Source: Tribonema minus
Taxonomy: Eukaryota; Sar; Xanthophyceae; Tribonematales; Tribonemataceae
Reading direction: 5' to 3'
DNA: 64,000 nt
NCBI GenBank assembly: GCA_017506865.1
Contig: JAFCMP010000058.1
Span: 62,001 to 126,000 of the forward strand
The translations under genes and the position numbers were made by a program. Under the pieces are notes generated by a model. That model ran no database searches. It was not told where the DNA came from and saw only the letters and a program-made list of their open reading frames with translations. Position 1 is the first letter of the stretch. Each line of letters starts with the position of its first letter. Shown piece by piece: positions 1 through 12,045 of the stretch.

Positions 1-383
1 GCTGACGGGCGCACACTTTGTCGTTTTAGTTCGTTCTCGTTTGGGGCACAAATTACCAGACAATTGATGTAAAGAACTCTGTACTCCTCAATGCTTCTTT
101 CTTCAAAAAGGCGCATACACGCCGTTTGAGTTCACTGGCAGAGTCTACACCTTGCAACAAAGTGCCTCTAAGCTCATTGTGTGCTTCTAATAATGGTCGT
201 TTGAGGAGCCAGAAATCCCACATGATCATGGAAACGGTGATGCAAACATTGGGGAGCCAGGAATTCCAGATGATCATGGGCATGGCGATGCAATCTAAGT
301 TCTTTGCTCTAGAATCACACAATTCTCAACAAGCGCCTTAACAAATGGCTTCTTCTCCTCATGTTGTGCGTGTGACTCTCCAG

Positions 384-3300
384 CGGCTGAAAGAGAGGGC
401 AAGGAGGATACGCCATCGGACCCCAACGTTCCCGTCTACATAGACGATGCAGCGGCGGAGCGCGGCGGCCTGGCTGCTGCGGATGCGGCGCGAGGTCCGT
501 GCTGCAGTGCTCAGCGCGCACGTACCCTTGCTGTACTTCAACGCCATTCTTGTTCGTTGAAGTTTTGTGTCACAAGGCTGCTCACTTGTAAAGTCGGGAC
601 GTGGCAACCGCAGTCCTCTCTGTGCTGCAGTGCTCAGCGCGCAAGTACCCTTGCTGTACCTAAAGCGTCATGCTTGTTGGAGTTTTGTGTCACAGGGCTG
701 CCTTGTTGGTGATTGTTCACGTGGCAACTGCAGTTGCCCACACTTTGGCTTGCCTGTGTGCATCAATATTGCAGTGGCGGAGCAACGCAAATTGCTGATG
801 CTAAACCTCCGTGCGACTGTGCCCTAGGGCTAGGGCTTGACCAGCAGGCTAGTGTCAAGATGAGGGTTTGGTAAGATGAGTGTTTTTACCGACTTTAATT
901 GCCTGCTTACAGTAGACTTAAAGATGGCGCAGCCTTCGTGACCCTGGCCGAGCACTGTTGCGCCGTGTTTGTAATAGTTGGAGCCACATGTGCTCAGCAA
1001 TTGCGGGTGAGCCACTCAAGGTCACAACGTACGTTTGCCAACAAAGCAATATGACACTTGCAACTGCGGCACCTGCAATGGGACTGACTGCGGATTCCTC
1101 AAGACCATTTCGCAGATTCTGCTGATTAGTATATGGGCGATAGGAGCAGATTGTCCTATGCAACATATACCACAGCTGTATGCACCGCACAGGCGGTGGT
1201 TGCATGCAGAAATGTTTTGCAAATTTGTTGCCTATGTTTGGAACTGTCAATGGCAGGCAGCTGCAACACTTGCCCAACTATTATGCTTGCACAGTGTCTG
1301 AGCCGCTGAGTTTTGTGTCTGCTGCGTTCTGATGTACAGGCGATTGCGGACAAGGATTTTCTGCCCAAGGGCGGCCTCGTGGGCGTGCCGTGCCACCATC
1401 TCTATGAGCGCGATGCAGAACTGCCTGTGAGTGCCGGTGATTCACACCTGCTTGACCAGAAATTTCCTGCGAGCTGTGGCAACTGAGCTCTGGCAACCAA
1501 ATCGCTTGTGTTAGGTCTGCGTGTGATGGTTTTTGCAGCCCATCGATGTGCGGCTGTGCGAGTTTGCATACCAGGCCAAGTAGACCACCTCTGTAGTATA
1601 CTGACAAGCGTGGAGTGTCATGACTCGATTATGGAACACAATAACATTAAAAAGTGCTTATTTACGGCATGACTTGATATCAAGAAGGTGAAAGGACAGC
1701 TGACATTGCCATTGCCTGCCATCTGTACCATTGACGTGCTAATGCGCGGCTGGAGCAGCATGCATTGTTGAAGTAGTAAGGTTGTCATTGAAATGAAAGA
1801 ACACACGTTCATGCACAGCTTCAATATTATGATGTTGTCATGCGTGCTCTGATGATGCGACTAAATTCAGCAGCACATGACCTTGTCCAACGTCACAGAA
1901 ACGGTGAAAGCGGGGCAGTCAGCGCCCACACGTCCCCTTGAAACCGCTTTAATGATGTCAAGCAACCACAGCATGTATCAACATGGGCGGTCATAGAAGC
2001 AGCAGCAGGCACGGTTCAACGCCAACAACCGCATTGTGTTGTCTGCCGGATTTATACTTGAAGTGCGTAGTCCTTTCATCAGCCATTGCGGCGCTGCATA
2101 GAGGGAACGGGAGCGTCGCCGTCAGCGTGCGCGACATGCATCTCAAGGGCGCGTCTACCTTGACCTCTGCAACGACCTTGACCTCTGCAACGACCGCCCT
2201 GTGTTGATGATCAAGCTGCGGCAAGCGATAGAGCTCCGAGTCACTTGCTACTTGAGTACATGAAGACTTCATCTGTTGTTGCGTTTGCGCTGCAGAAAGG
2301 GGACCGTCAGCGTGTGCGACCTGCACCTCAAGGGCGCGTTTGCCATGACCTCTCGATGCTGCAATCTTACACCCACTTCAACAGCTGGTGATAGACCACT
2401 GACCCCTTGGAACTCCTTTCATCCCTCATTGCGGTTGCGCTGCAGGAAGGGGACGGGAGCGTCACCGTCAGCGCGCGCGACCTGCACCCTCAAGAGCACG
2501 TCCTCCTGCCGCGACCTCTCGTTACTGCAGCCGCACCACTGTGGTGATGATCAAGCGCGGCAAGCAATAGAGCTCCAAGTCAGTTCATACTTGAAACATG
2601 TAGACCTGTCATCTGTCCTTGCAAATTGCACTGCAGAAAGGGGACGGGAGCGTCACCGTCAGCGCGCGCGACCTGCACCTCAAGGGCGCGGACGTGCTGC
2701 TGTACGTGGCCGCTGCGCGCGCGGGGCTGCGGCCCAGCGTGGTGCGCCTGCTGTCAGAGAACTGTGCGTGCGAGCGCTACGTCGTCCCCATGCTGCCGTC
2801 GCTCGCCGACGCGGACGCGAAGGTGTCGCCGGTGAGTGGTTCGGCGACGATGAAACGAGTCACTCCTGCTTGTGCGTGAGATGACACTGGAAGCAAACTC
2901 GTCAAATCGAGGCATAAACGTGATCGCAGAGGCCGGTATTGGAGAACTGCGCGTGCGAGCGCTACGTCGTGCCGGCGCTGCCCTTGCTGGCCGATGCGCA
3001 TGCGAAGGTGTTGCCGGTGAGTGGTTCGGCGACGGTGAGACGAGTCGTCCCTGCTTGTGTGGGAGACAGACGCTGATGTCGCCCTCTGAGTGCAAGCGGG
3101 TCAGACTGCGGTATGCACGTTGATGCAGCGCTTGGCGTCGGAGATCCCCGTGTGCGAGCGCTGCCTATTCCCCGGCCGGCGCTCGCTCGCTGACGCGCAG
3201 GCGCCGGTGTCGCCGGCAAGCGCTGCCATGTACCCGCCATGAATTTCTCTTGGTGTGGTGAGGTGCTCTTTTCTTGTTGATTCTATCGACATACACTTCT

Positions 3301-6300
3301 GTTGTGATATTTGCCAATGCGTGGGTGCATGATTGAAAAATTGTCTCAATGACAAGTCGTAAGCTACAATGCAATCAAGATCCTCGAGGCTTTACACACT
3401 TCTTCAGTGCTCTTGTTTTCAAAAACTGGCACGCATGGCAGATGTCAAAAGGCTACAAGGTACCCCTGCATGGGACTGTGTTTTTGCTTTCTGTCTGACA
3501 CTGCACTGCTCTCTGCCTGGTCACAGGAACTGGTGGAAGATGAATTTGTCGCCTCCGGCATCAATACTCAGGAACTGGAGCAGTCGTCCATCACTGTTGA
3601 CGGCCAGAAGCTGAACGGCAAGGCAATTGGAAGGGTGAGACATCTGACAGGAGACTAGTGCTTGTGACACTCGGTGCAGTGGAGCACATTCATCCATCAA
3701 CAACAGCAATGGTCTGTATTGTCGCATTACACTTGTATCTGAGCCGCGATCCGCCTACTGGGTGGCTCATGCCATACCTATCTCAACATTTGCCAGCGCG
3801 CAGAGAGCGGCTAGCGGCGGCTAGCACTCAAATCGCCATAATGCAGTAGTCTCTGGCATAGCTGGTGCGACAAAAAGTTTATGTATGCGCTCTCCTCAGA
3901 CACTTCGTTGCTGAGCATGTGCTGCTGCCTGTAAATGTTTTGTGCTACTCGGCTTGCTGGCGCTCGTCACTACAAAAAATGCTGCCTGTGGTAGGCAGCG
4001 GGCGCTGTTGATCCTGTAGAAATATGGGGTATTACTGGTAGTTCAGAGGAGCTCAGGATTCTTCTGCAAGTTGCTCTTGAAGCACTGGTTCAAACCAAGT
4101 TGGCTCTTGGAAGCGTCTTTGCAAGTTCTGATAGGTTCTGTCATTTTATGAGAAAGTTTGTGCCCCCACCGAAGGGGAAGAAATTGTGTTTACATGGTTT
4201 GGTGTAATGATCACTTCTCTCTTTACGCACTCCAGCTCTTCCACTTTCCTCTGCTGCTGTGCATTGGCAACGGTTGCCTAACTGCATAGCCAGATCCATT
4301 CCTTGAAAAATCTGGCGGTTCAGCGCCACAAATCCAACCCTTGCTCTAAGTGCGTCAGTGCCGGCCTGGCTTGCAAGCAGTACCACCAGCCTCAACGCGC
4401 CTCAACGCCCTTTCTTAGAATTTTCACCAAAATACTTCGTTTCTTGTGTAAAAGTAAAATAGTTGTTTATACTTCACGAAGTATAAAGCTCTTGTTTGTG
4501 GAAATTTCAAAACAAACGTCTCAACTCGCTTTCCCGCAGATGGTGCACTGGGCGCTGCCGCTGCCCGACATTGGCTACGAGCGCCGCCGCAACGGCGGCA
4601 AAGTGGTGCAGCCGCCCTTGGCCAAGGTTCTAGACGAGGTCTACCTATCTGCGACGGGGTACTTTGGCAACGAGGCCTCGTGCGTCACCGTGTACGCGTA
4701 CTGCGCCATTGTCTTTCAGGTGCGCGCATTGATGTTGTCGTTGTTGGCCATTCTTCCGACCCAATCTTCTTTCTAGACGATGTTGTGGTGTCCGCAACGG
4801 GGTACTTTGGCAGCGAGGCCTTGTGCGTCACCGTGTACGCGTTTTGCGTTATCGTCTTCCAGGTGCGCGCTGATTGTCGTTGCCAATCGCTGCCACGAAA
4901 GAATTCTATGTAGCTACTACTGCGCCAGAGTCTTCCAGGTGTGCGCCGACGTCGCTGCTGTTGAGCACTGTTCTGACCCAGTTCTCCTTCTTCAGGAGTT
5001 TGTGGTATATACTAAAAGGTAATTAGGCAATGAGGCATTGGCCTTCACCGTGTATGCATATTGTGCTATCGTCTTCCAGGTGCGCGCCGACGGTCTTTGC
5101 TGCAGCCCTCAGGTGTCCCGGTATTCAAGATGATGCGGCTTGTTACAGAAGACTGTGCCACAATGAGAGACCGCATATATCTGTGTTGCCCCCGTGCTGA
5201 CACAGGCTGCGCTTGTTAATAATTATCTGCTGCGTTGACCTTGACATTTGAGTTCAGATCGATGCGTGCTTGTTGCTTCGCATAACAGCACCAGTGAATT
5301 TGTTGCAACACGCAATAAATTAAATGCACTCGAGCACTTGTGGCTTCCCAATATAGGCTGCATTGTAGGCTGGCTCTAAATTGTACTTTTCAACAAACTC
5401 TTTGAAGCTCATGTCAAGTGCGTTGCAAGCACCCGACAACCCAGTGTTGAACCCATATGTCATGTCTTGCGTGTGCAGGTGCCACCAGCAAAGCAGCGCA
5501 TTGACCCCTCCGGCGGCCACGGCAAGGGCATTGAAGCTCAAATGGCGGCCCCCATCGCTGGACTTCCGGACGCTGCTGCGCATGAAGATGCAGATGTAAC
5601 TGCCGCATTTGCGGGGTCGCGGCGTGGGTATGTGCCAGGGGCAGAGGTGAGCATCCATCGCATTTGTGCAGGTGCTTTCCTTGTGGCCTTGACACAGTAC
5701 AAGTGATGCTTGTAGGAGGCGCACAGTGCAAAGGCCTGTCTGACGCTTTATTGATATTTGACGCATATTGATGTCGCTCCAGTATGCTTCCTCTGTGATG
5801 CTTCCGTCTGCCCGCTTTCTCAGCAGCTGTCATTGCTTGTCACAGTGGCACAGCGCTGCAGACTGCATATTGGTTGATAGCAGCACACACAATTGTGTTA
5901 ATGCACATGTATACGTCCATCTACCCAGGACCCCCTGGCAGGCTAGTTTGGTGTGGTGAACAGTAAAGACCTTTAATGTTCCTGTGCTAAACAGTTCCCC
6001 AACAAATGAGATGCAGTACCCTGCTGCTTTGAAGCGTCGGAAGAATACTCTGCAGCACCCCTCCCTGTTGCACATTGAACAACCGTGGAGGAGATGCATG
6101 GCGGTTGGTGACTGCTGTATCACTCTGCCATACAGTGATGGCATTTCAAGTTGCTTTGGAGTTGCCAGGACCCTTTGGTACAGGCAGACATACATTGAGC
6201 AAAAGAGCAGGGTCTCTCAATGTACGCTCTTGCGAACATCAGCATGCTCTTTAGCATGCGCATGAGCAGACGCACATCTTGGGGGCGTGATGAGCTGCCA

Positions 6301-6849
6301 TGACCAGGTTTGCATGGCCTGCTCAAATGTGAGCGCGCACAAAGCATCAAAGAGTAGCATGATTGATGTTGACGTGCATCATGCTTGCCAAATGGTATAC
6401 TATAGACGCATTTCAGAGGTGCCATAAGCGCACAAAGTCCATGGAAGCGCTGCCAACCCCAAGAGGCCAGCCGCGCCTGCAAGTAGTGTGAAGCACCGCC
6501 CATGCAAGCGGTGCTGCTGAACAACATCATGTTCTGCTCATCTGGCCGGCTCTGTCGACCACCCTTCTTGTGCCCATGCCTCCGTGGCTGCGTCACCCCT
6601 GCAATCTCAAACTTCAAACGCCGTGCTTGAGCGCCTGCGCAGGAGGCGGCCGCACAGCGCGCGTGCGACGCCTACGTGCGGCGCTACGGGTTCCCACTCG
6701 ACGTCCAGAAGCTGCGCCAGCTGGCGGGAGAGTTCGGAATGACCACCGGCGGTTCCGCTGCGTCGCTGGTGCAGCGCATCGAGAGAGCCGCCAGGGAGTC
6801 CAGAGAGATGGCCTGGCGAGGGACTGAGGCTGAGCTGCAGCTGTGGTAG
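384..6849 (+). CDS. Unrecognised multi-exon protein with SAP-like C-terminus (5' partial)
   Basis: I do not recognise the family. Supported exons: 384-494, 1340-1426, 2637-2831, 3527-3634, 4540-4719, 5479-5646 and 6643-6849 (stop TAG). The last six are all phase 0 with AG/GT borders and join into one 314-codon frame. The first exon (reading DPNVPVYIDDAAAERGG) ends in phase 1 and does not fit the second directly, so an exon between 495 and 1339 is missing from this model, or the donor is wrong. No start codon is seen and the gene probably begins before the window; 1-383 shows nothing else. Visible stretches include DFLPKGGLVGVPCHHLYERD, VSARDLHLKGADVLLYVAAA and HWALPLPDIGYERRRNGGK. The last exon has a pattern like a SAP helix-extended-helix (LRQLAGEFGMTTGGSAASLV), which would suggest nucleic-acid binding; this is inference. 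Exons 3 and 5 of this list carry echoes. Confidence 0.7.
495..738 (+). repeat. Tandem duplication in intron
   Basis: Two copies of a unit of roughly 120 bp follow the donor at 494. Each holds the run GTGCTGCAGTGCTCAGCGCG, then CTTGCTGTAC, then GTTTTGTGTCACA and CGTGGCAAC. The first nucleotides of the unit overlap the exon 384-494 donor (GTCCGTGCTGCAG against CTCTGTGCTGCAG), so this may be a downstream echo that is almost all intron. Confidence 0.65.
2090..2505 (+). repeat. Three upstream exon echoes (5' type)
   Basis: Three partial copies of the start of exon 2637-2831 with its acceptor region, at about 2090-2152, 2287-2340 and 2436-2505. The true exon starts after CACTGCAG with AAAGGGGACGGGAGCG. 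The second and third copies keep GCGCTGCAG before the homologous start; in the first the AG has become TAG. All keep the part reading GCGACCTGCACCTCAAG or a near match. Spacing is 150-190 bp. Confidence 0.85.
2937..3215 (+). repeat. Two downstream exon echoes (3' type)
   Basis: Two copies of the end of exon 2637-2831 (GAGCGCTACGTCGT through GTGTCGCCG) with the following donor. The first ends at 3016 and keeps GTGAGTGGTTCGGCGACG. The second ends at about 3215 with GCAAGC in place of the GT donor. Spacing is about 185-200 bp. Confidence 0.85.
4778..5090 (+). repeat. Three downstream exon echoes (3' type)
   Basis: Copies of the end of exon 4540-4719 with donor. The true donor is at 4720; copies end at donors 4863, 4939 and 5080, each at TTCCAG|GTGCG or TTCCAG|GTGTG. 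The first and third keep most of the frame (SATGYFGSEALCVTVYAFC and GNEALAFTVYAYCAIVFQ against GNEASCVTVYAYCAIVFQ). The middle copy is short. Confidence 0.9.
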
Positions 6850-9428
6850 AAGCCGACTCAGCGCGTGGCACAAGACCGCTTTGGCGCACCGCTACAGTGA
6901 CAGCAAGTTTTGGTGACTCGCTTGAGGGCACAGAGCGAACGGAGGGCGGTTCACAGGGCACTGTGCATTGTGATGGTCTTGCACGGGACGTGTACAAGTA
7001 CTGTACCAGGATGCTACATATCAGGTGTTTGAGGAAGTGCTGCGTCATTACCAGTCAGCCATGAGGCAGTGGCAAAGCTCGAAGAGGAGAGCAATGGCGG
7101 GTGCGGCAGCTTCAGAACCAGAATGAACAAGAGCGGGGGGGCCATGTGTGTGTTAGGCACGTCCACCACAGTGCTAGAGGGGGGAGCTTTTCTGGGATGC
7201 TCTCAAGGTTGCCATGTATGACCTAGGAGTTTCCAGAATCCTGCAGACCGTTGCCAGGCATCACCGATGAGCTGGAAGTATATGGCGGGTAACAGAGCAC
7301 AAGGACATGATGCATGCAGCGTGCTACCTATCAGGGCAGAGGCCTAGGCTGTTAGCATGTGCGCTGCTCTGGCATGGGGCACTGACTGCCACACGCCAAG
7401 CACGTGTCACCCCTCGACAACAGTTTATTGCTGCACGTTGCTCGGCTCAGAGATGATTTTCAGGTGCTTCGAATGAGTTCCTAAAAACTTGTCAGTCATC
7501 CCCGCTGCATTTTTACTGATGTGTGCTGTTGATCATGATTAATGAATACCGCATTGTGGCGGGCCTCGACTCGAGGTATTGTTATTTTGCCCTGGGAAGC
7601 TGTCGTTGACGCGCATCAACTGCGCGGGCCTGCGCAGCGCCCTTAGGTCTCGACCTTCTGCCGCTTCCCTTGCTGCACTTCCACGTCATGATGGCGACAG
7701 CGTGGCTAGCTGACCAGTGGCTGACCACTGGTGCCACATGTTGCCGCGAACACGAAACGCCTGGGCACGCGTATGCGTGCACATTATGTTGTACAGTTAG
7801 CCTTAACTTCTGCTGTCTGTGGCATCGCAGCTGTATCAGCTGCGGCGACCGTCGTCATTCCTGACACTGCAAGTTCAAGTTGAATAAGCGCACGGATTGC
7901 GCGGCGCAGTGTTGCCTGCTGGTCTGTGAACGCGCTACCCGCAGAATAGCTGCGGTATTGAGTGCGTTCCCGTGCACTGCCATCATCGCTCATGTTTGAA
8001 CGCGTGGCGCCCCCAACGCTCTGCAACAATGTTCGCCGCCGATTTTTGTGTGTGCACCGCTTATCATGAAGTCAGCTTCTGGGCTTTCTTGCCAGCGTGT
8101 CGCGGCCAGCGATTCCATTGCGCAGAGCGCGAGTGCTGCCGCAGCGCACGTTTGTGCACGTTTGTGCGCGTCGTGTAGCAGTATGGGGGGTCTCATTGCA
8201 GCCTAAGGCTAAAAAGTATGCTGCCGTGGCAATGTTGTGAACATCAGTGATGCGCTGCTGCAGCTATGCGCATGGCTCAGCCTGCATGCAGCAAACTTTG
8301 TTGTTCGGCATTTCATATGTGCGCATCGCATGAGCCAGACCAGCAAGGATCAGCGGAGCACAGACGATGCGACAACAGCTGATGCAGAGCATCTACTTAC
8401 GAAGCATATGTCGCCGCATGCAGCTTTACACAGCAGCAGCTAGTATTGTCACCCCGGGAGACCAGGCCCTAGATGTGTTCTACTTAGTTCAAGATCTACA
8501 GGCGGAGAGGCCACAGCCTCAAGTGTAAATACACCATTCAGTCTGCTTGCCCGCCACAGCAAGCACTGTGACAGCTGCGGCCCCAATGGGGACCGGTCAA
8601 CTATGAAGCAAGCAAGTACCTTTATTGAGTCGACAGCCATTCTCTGCACTGTTGCTTTTGAAATGACGGCACCTAGCGCTACCAGGACTTGACACCCCTA
8701 TAAGAAAAGTTCAAGGTGTCACATCATACCATCAAATGATTGAAGCACTCTTTAGTCCTCAGAACTCCCTGGCGGTATGCACTGACCAAGTGCATACCTA
8801 CAACTGTACACACGAAGTGGACAAACCTTGTGAACATCATTTTGATCCCTAAGGGTGGAATTTGCAACACGTAGGTGCAGTTTGTACTGCCAGAGTCACA
8901 TGTGGCATGATGTGCCACACTCACCAATATATCTTGTTAATTCGGTCCACTGCAATTTGAATTATACATTCGTAAAAACAAATGCACATCATGCGGTGTC
9001 ACCTAGCATTTGAGAGCACCGTGATGTATGTTGTTTCCGCCACGTCTGGCGTCCGACACGCTTAGTCACCTTCAAAAGAGCGGCTGAGAAAACACATTGT
9101 CAAGTTGCATGCAAGATATTATCATATTATCAACCCTTGTTTGTCGCGCACATTGTATGTGTCTGCTATCTAATCGCTTGACCAGACTCTATGCGGCGAT
9201 CCTAAGGCTTCCTCTCATCGTTGGCAACCATCATGATGCCTGTCAAGGCTCAGACTGCATCGCTGCATTGCTCGTCAAAGTTGCTATACCTGGTCCCCAC
9301 GTCACCAGAGCGACTTTCCTTAAAAGACGCACTGAATACTGCCACCGAGCAATCCGCCCGATGCCAGTCGCTTCTTCCTGGACTGCAATACCCCGAGCAC
9401 TAACTTGCTGCAGTTTGCTCCTGATAGC
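6850..9428. other. Intergenic stretch, no gene supported
   Basis: About 2.6 kb between a plus-strand stop and a minus-strand stop. ORFs are short on all frames and show no consistent splice phases, known motif, tRNA or repeat array. The start presumably holds the 3' UTR of the SAP-like gene. Confidence 0.5.
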
Positions 9429-10443
9429 TTAAAGGGCATCAGCCGTTGTGATCATGGCATCGCCAGCTGCTAGTCCCGGGCCGTCACCTACCTCTGCCAC
9501 TGCAGCTACTGTGGCGTCGACGCTCCGCTGCCCAGCGGCTGCGTTCTTGATGGGCTTGCCGCCGCATGCCTTGCACTGGTGCCTCCGACCATGCGTGCAT
9601 GTCATCATCAGCGCCGGGTTGCAAGTCCGACACTCGCGCCGAACGTGCACGTGCTCGCAGATGCCGCCCCCGCCGCATTCCTTGCAGCGGTAGCGGTGAC
9701 GCCCGTGCCCACAGATGCCTTTGCCGCCGCACTCCTTGCAGGTATAGCGCCGCCGCCCGTGTTCGCAGAGGGCTCCGCCGCCACACTCCTTGCAGCGTGT
9801 ACGCTGCTGCCCGTGTTCGCAGAAGGCGCCGCCGCTACATTCCTTGCAGGTTGTGCGCTTCCGTCCGTGTGCGCAGAAGGCTCTGCCGCCACACTCCCTG
9901 CAGAGGTAAAGCGGCTTCCCGTGCGGGCAAGGGGGGCCAAAGTTTGCGTGTGCCACACTCCTTGCAGCTAAAACGATGGCGCCCATGCGCACAGATGCCT
10001 TTGCCGCCGCACTCCTTGCAGGTGTAGCGATTGCGCCCATGCGTACAAAAGGCGCCGCCGCCGCACTCCCTGCAGAAGTAGCTCCGCTGCTTCCCGTGTG
10101 GGCAGGGCTGATGTCGCAGCGGCGCCAGTGGACTCCGAGGCCGTTCTTCGTCCTCGCGCTCCAAGGTTTCGGCTGCCGCAGTGCTGTTGCCGTTGCCCCT
10201 GAAAAGCACTGGTGGGACCTCGCAATCTGCCAGTGCCCACGGCACTACAAACTGCGCAGCAGCAGAGGCCTGCATGGGGCGGAAAGTGGGCTTTGCTGCA
10301 GCAGCCATTGGCCGCAGTGCCGCTGCGAAGTTGCTGTTGTAGGTGCCAGTGGCCGACGCTGAGTTCGAGAACTCGTTCTCCGACGTCGCCTCCTCGGGGA
10401 CTGCCCACGGCACTACTAGCAGTGCGGCAGCAGAGGCCTGCAT
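9429..10443 (-). CDS. Tandem Cys/His zinc-finger-like repeat protein, one frame change
   Basis: About ten repeats of roughly 18 residues follow the pattern C-x2-C-G-G-x3-C-x-H-G-x-x-R-x-x, for example CKECGGKGICGHGRHRYR. The Cys/His spacing suggests metal-binding ribbons; related CxHGR/CKECGG repeats are common in algal and protist hypothetical proteins, and the brown-algal EsV-1-7 motif is a looser comparison. The N-terminal 110 residues or so are low-complexity, with an internal duplication (MQASAAA..VVPWA twice). The reading frame changes once between 9925 and 9965, near a C-run of the sense strand, where spacing is 10 nt over the normal repeat. This could be an assembly error, a small unseen intron or real damage. 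The ATG at 10443 is the first in frame, but more 5' exons are possible. It ends in TAA at 9429-9431. Function unknown. Confidence 0.6.
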
Positions 10444-12045
10444 GGGGCTGAGAGTCTGCTGTCACTTGCTGTTTTGTCTGCAGGTTGCCTTCTGCACTGT
10501 CCGTTTTTTGCACCAGTTGTAGCTGGCGCTTTGCTGAGCAGGGGCAGAGGGGGTCAAAAGCAAGCACAAAGCGAAGTGGACGAGAAATGGTGGTAGCACA
10601 AAATTTGCGGTCTTGCTCAGTGCTATCAGCGCTGCATGCACCTGTTGTCTGTGCGGGTGGACTGGCACTGAATTGCTGGGGTCCCAAGTGCAAACGCGCT
10701 CTGGTCCACAAGGGGTATCATCAATGATTGTATGGGGGTCGCAGTTCTGAATTGTACTTTTCAGAAAGGCATGTCTTGCAAACCTCTGGTCCAGGACTGA
10801 TTTCCGTCAAAATTGATACATTGTGAGGCTCACCTCGCATTTTCATACGACTTGGGTTTAGTGGTGGTCTGTGCGATGTGCGAGGGGCTATCATAATGCA
10901 GATGTTTACAGTGAGTTTCTCAGCATTTCCATAACACCATTCACGCCAACCCATGTAGGCGTGCCACTTTGAGTTGCAGCAGCTTGCGATACACACCTAG
11001 CTGAATGCAGCTGCATTCAGCAAATTTACAGCTATACTGATGACTTGTCAGCATATTCGTGGGCCGTACTGTGTTTTTGGTTGTGACCGATGCCCATTCA
11101 GCTGAAACACAGGGACAATTCGCGGAGCCATTCATGGAGGTGTTTGCGAAATGCTTTTTTTTTTTAGGTGGGGTTGGGAATGCAGACTCAAAAACCATGT
11201 TTTTGACGTATCGCTGATCGCTCGGCGAGCGCATCGCACCGATCAGCAACATTTACACGTCAAATACAGAGCGGCAGAAACTGTGCCATGAATCCATTCT
11301 GACGATGTTTGGCCCATAGTTTGCGAGATACGCATGTTCAAAAAGTACAGTCGGGAACTGTGAATACAGTGTAGTAGACTACCTAGTACCGTAGTACAAG
11401 TATGATACGTAGATGAAGCATGTTAGCTCTCGCCACTATTTGCAGGTGCAAGCAAATCTATGGATTAAACATGATTGCATCATTCTGCATGGAATGAGAT
11501 TTTACTACTAGACTAGACTCGGACTCGAAGCGTGCACTTGATCTTTCTCGAGAGGCTTATGAGTGCACCAACTGCTTTTGAAAAGACAGGAACTGAAGTG
11601 AGACTCGCTGTGGCTTGTAATGGCATCGCGAGTGCTTGGCGCAAGTGCTCGTCACATAAGTAATCGTTACATCGTCCGTGGCGACACCTGTACCTCAGGC
11701 AATAACTGTACACATCAGTCGCCAGCACCAGAGCAGCACCTTACGCCAAACACAAAGTCACATGCAAACCTAGGACTTGCAGGCGCGCCTGTGCAGTTGC
11801 CGACGATGAACTTTCCAAGCCCTATCCTCAGGTGCTCCGGTGGCCACGCTGGATTACTGCGCTCCGCTCCGCTCCGAAGTGTGGCGTTTGTGGCAGCTGG
11901 TGGAACGAAGTCAGTTTTTACTTCAAGTCCCAACCGTTCAAGTCCCAACCGTCAGAAAACCGGAGGAGGGCAGGTGACACTCCACTCGCACTTGAAGTGA
12001 AAGGTGAACATTTTTCCAGTTGTGACACACCAACAAGAGAAGACC
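10444..12045. other. Intergenic stretch upstream of the QPRT gene
   Basis: No coding model supported. It lies between the 5' end of the minus-strand repeat gene and the start codon of the plus-strand QPRT gene, so it should hold two divergent promoters. I could not pick out TATA or other core elements with confidence. One T-run followed by AG lies near 11157-11167. Confidence 0.4.

Noticed and set aside
4778-4862. Echo as a true alternative cassette exon
   Set aside because: It is open and well conserved, but the acceptor-like TTTCTAG before it would put it out of phase with the preceding exon. It is kept as an echo pending RNA evidence.
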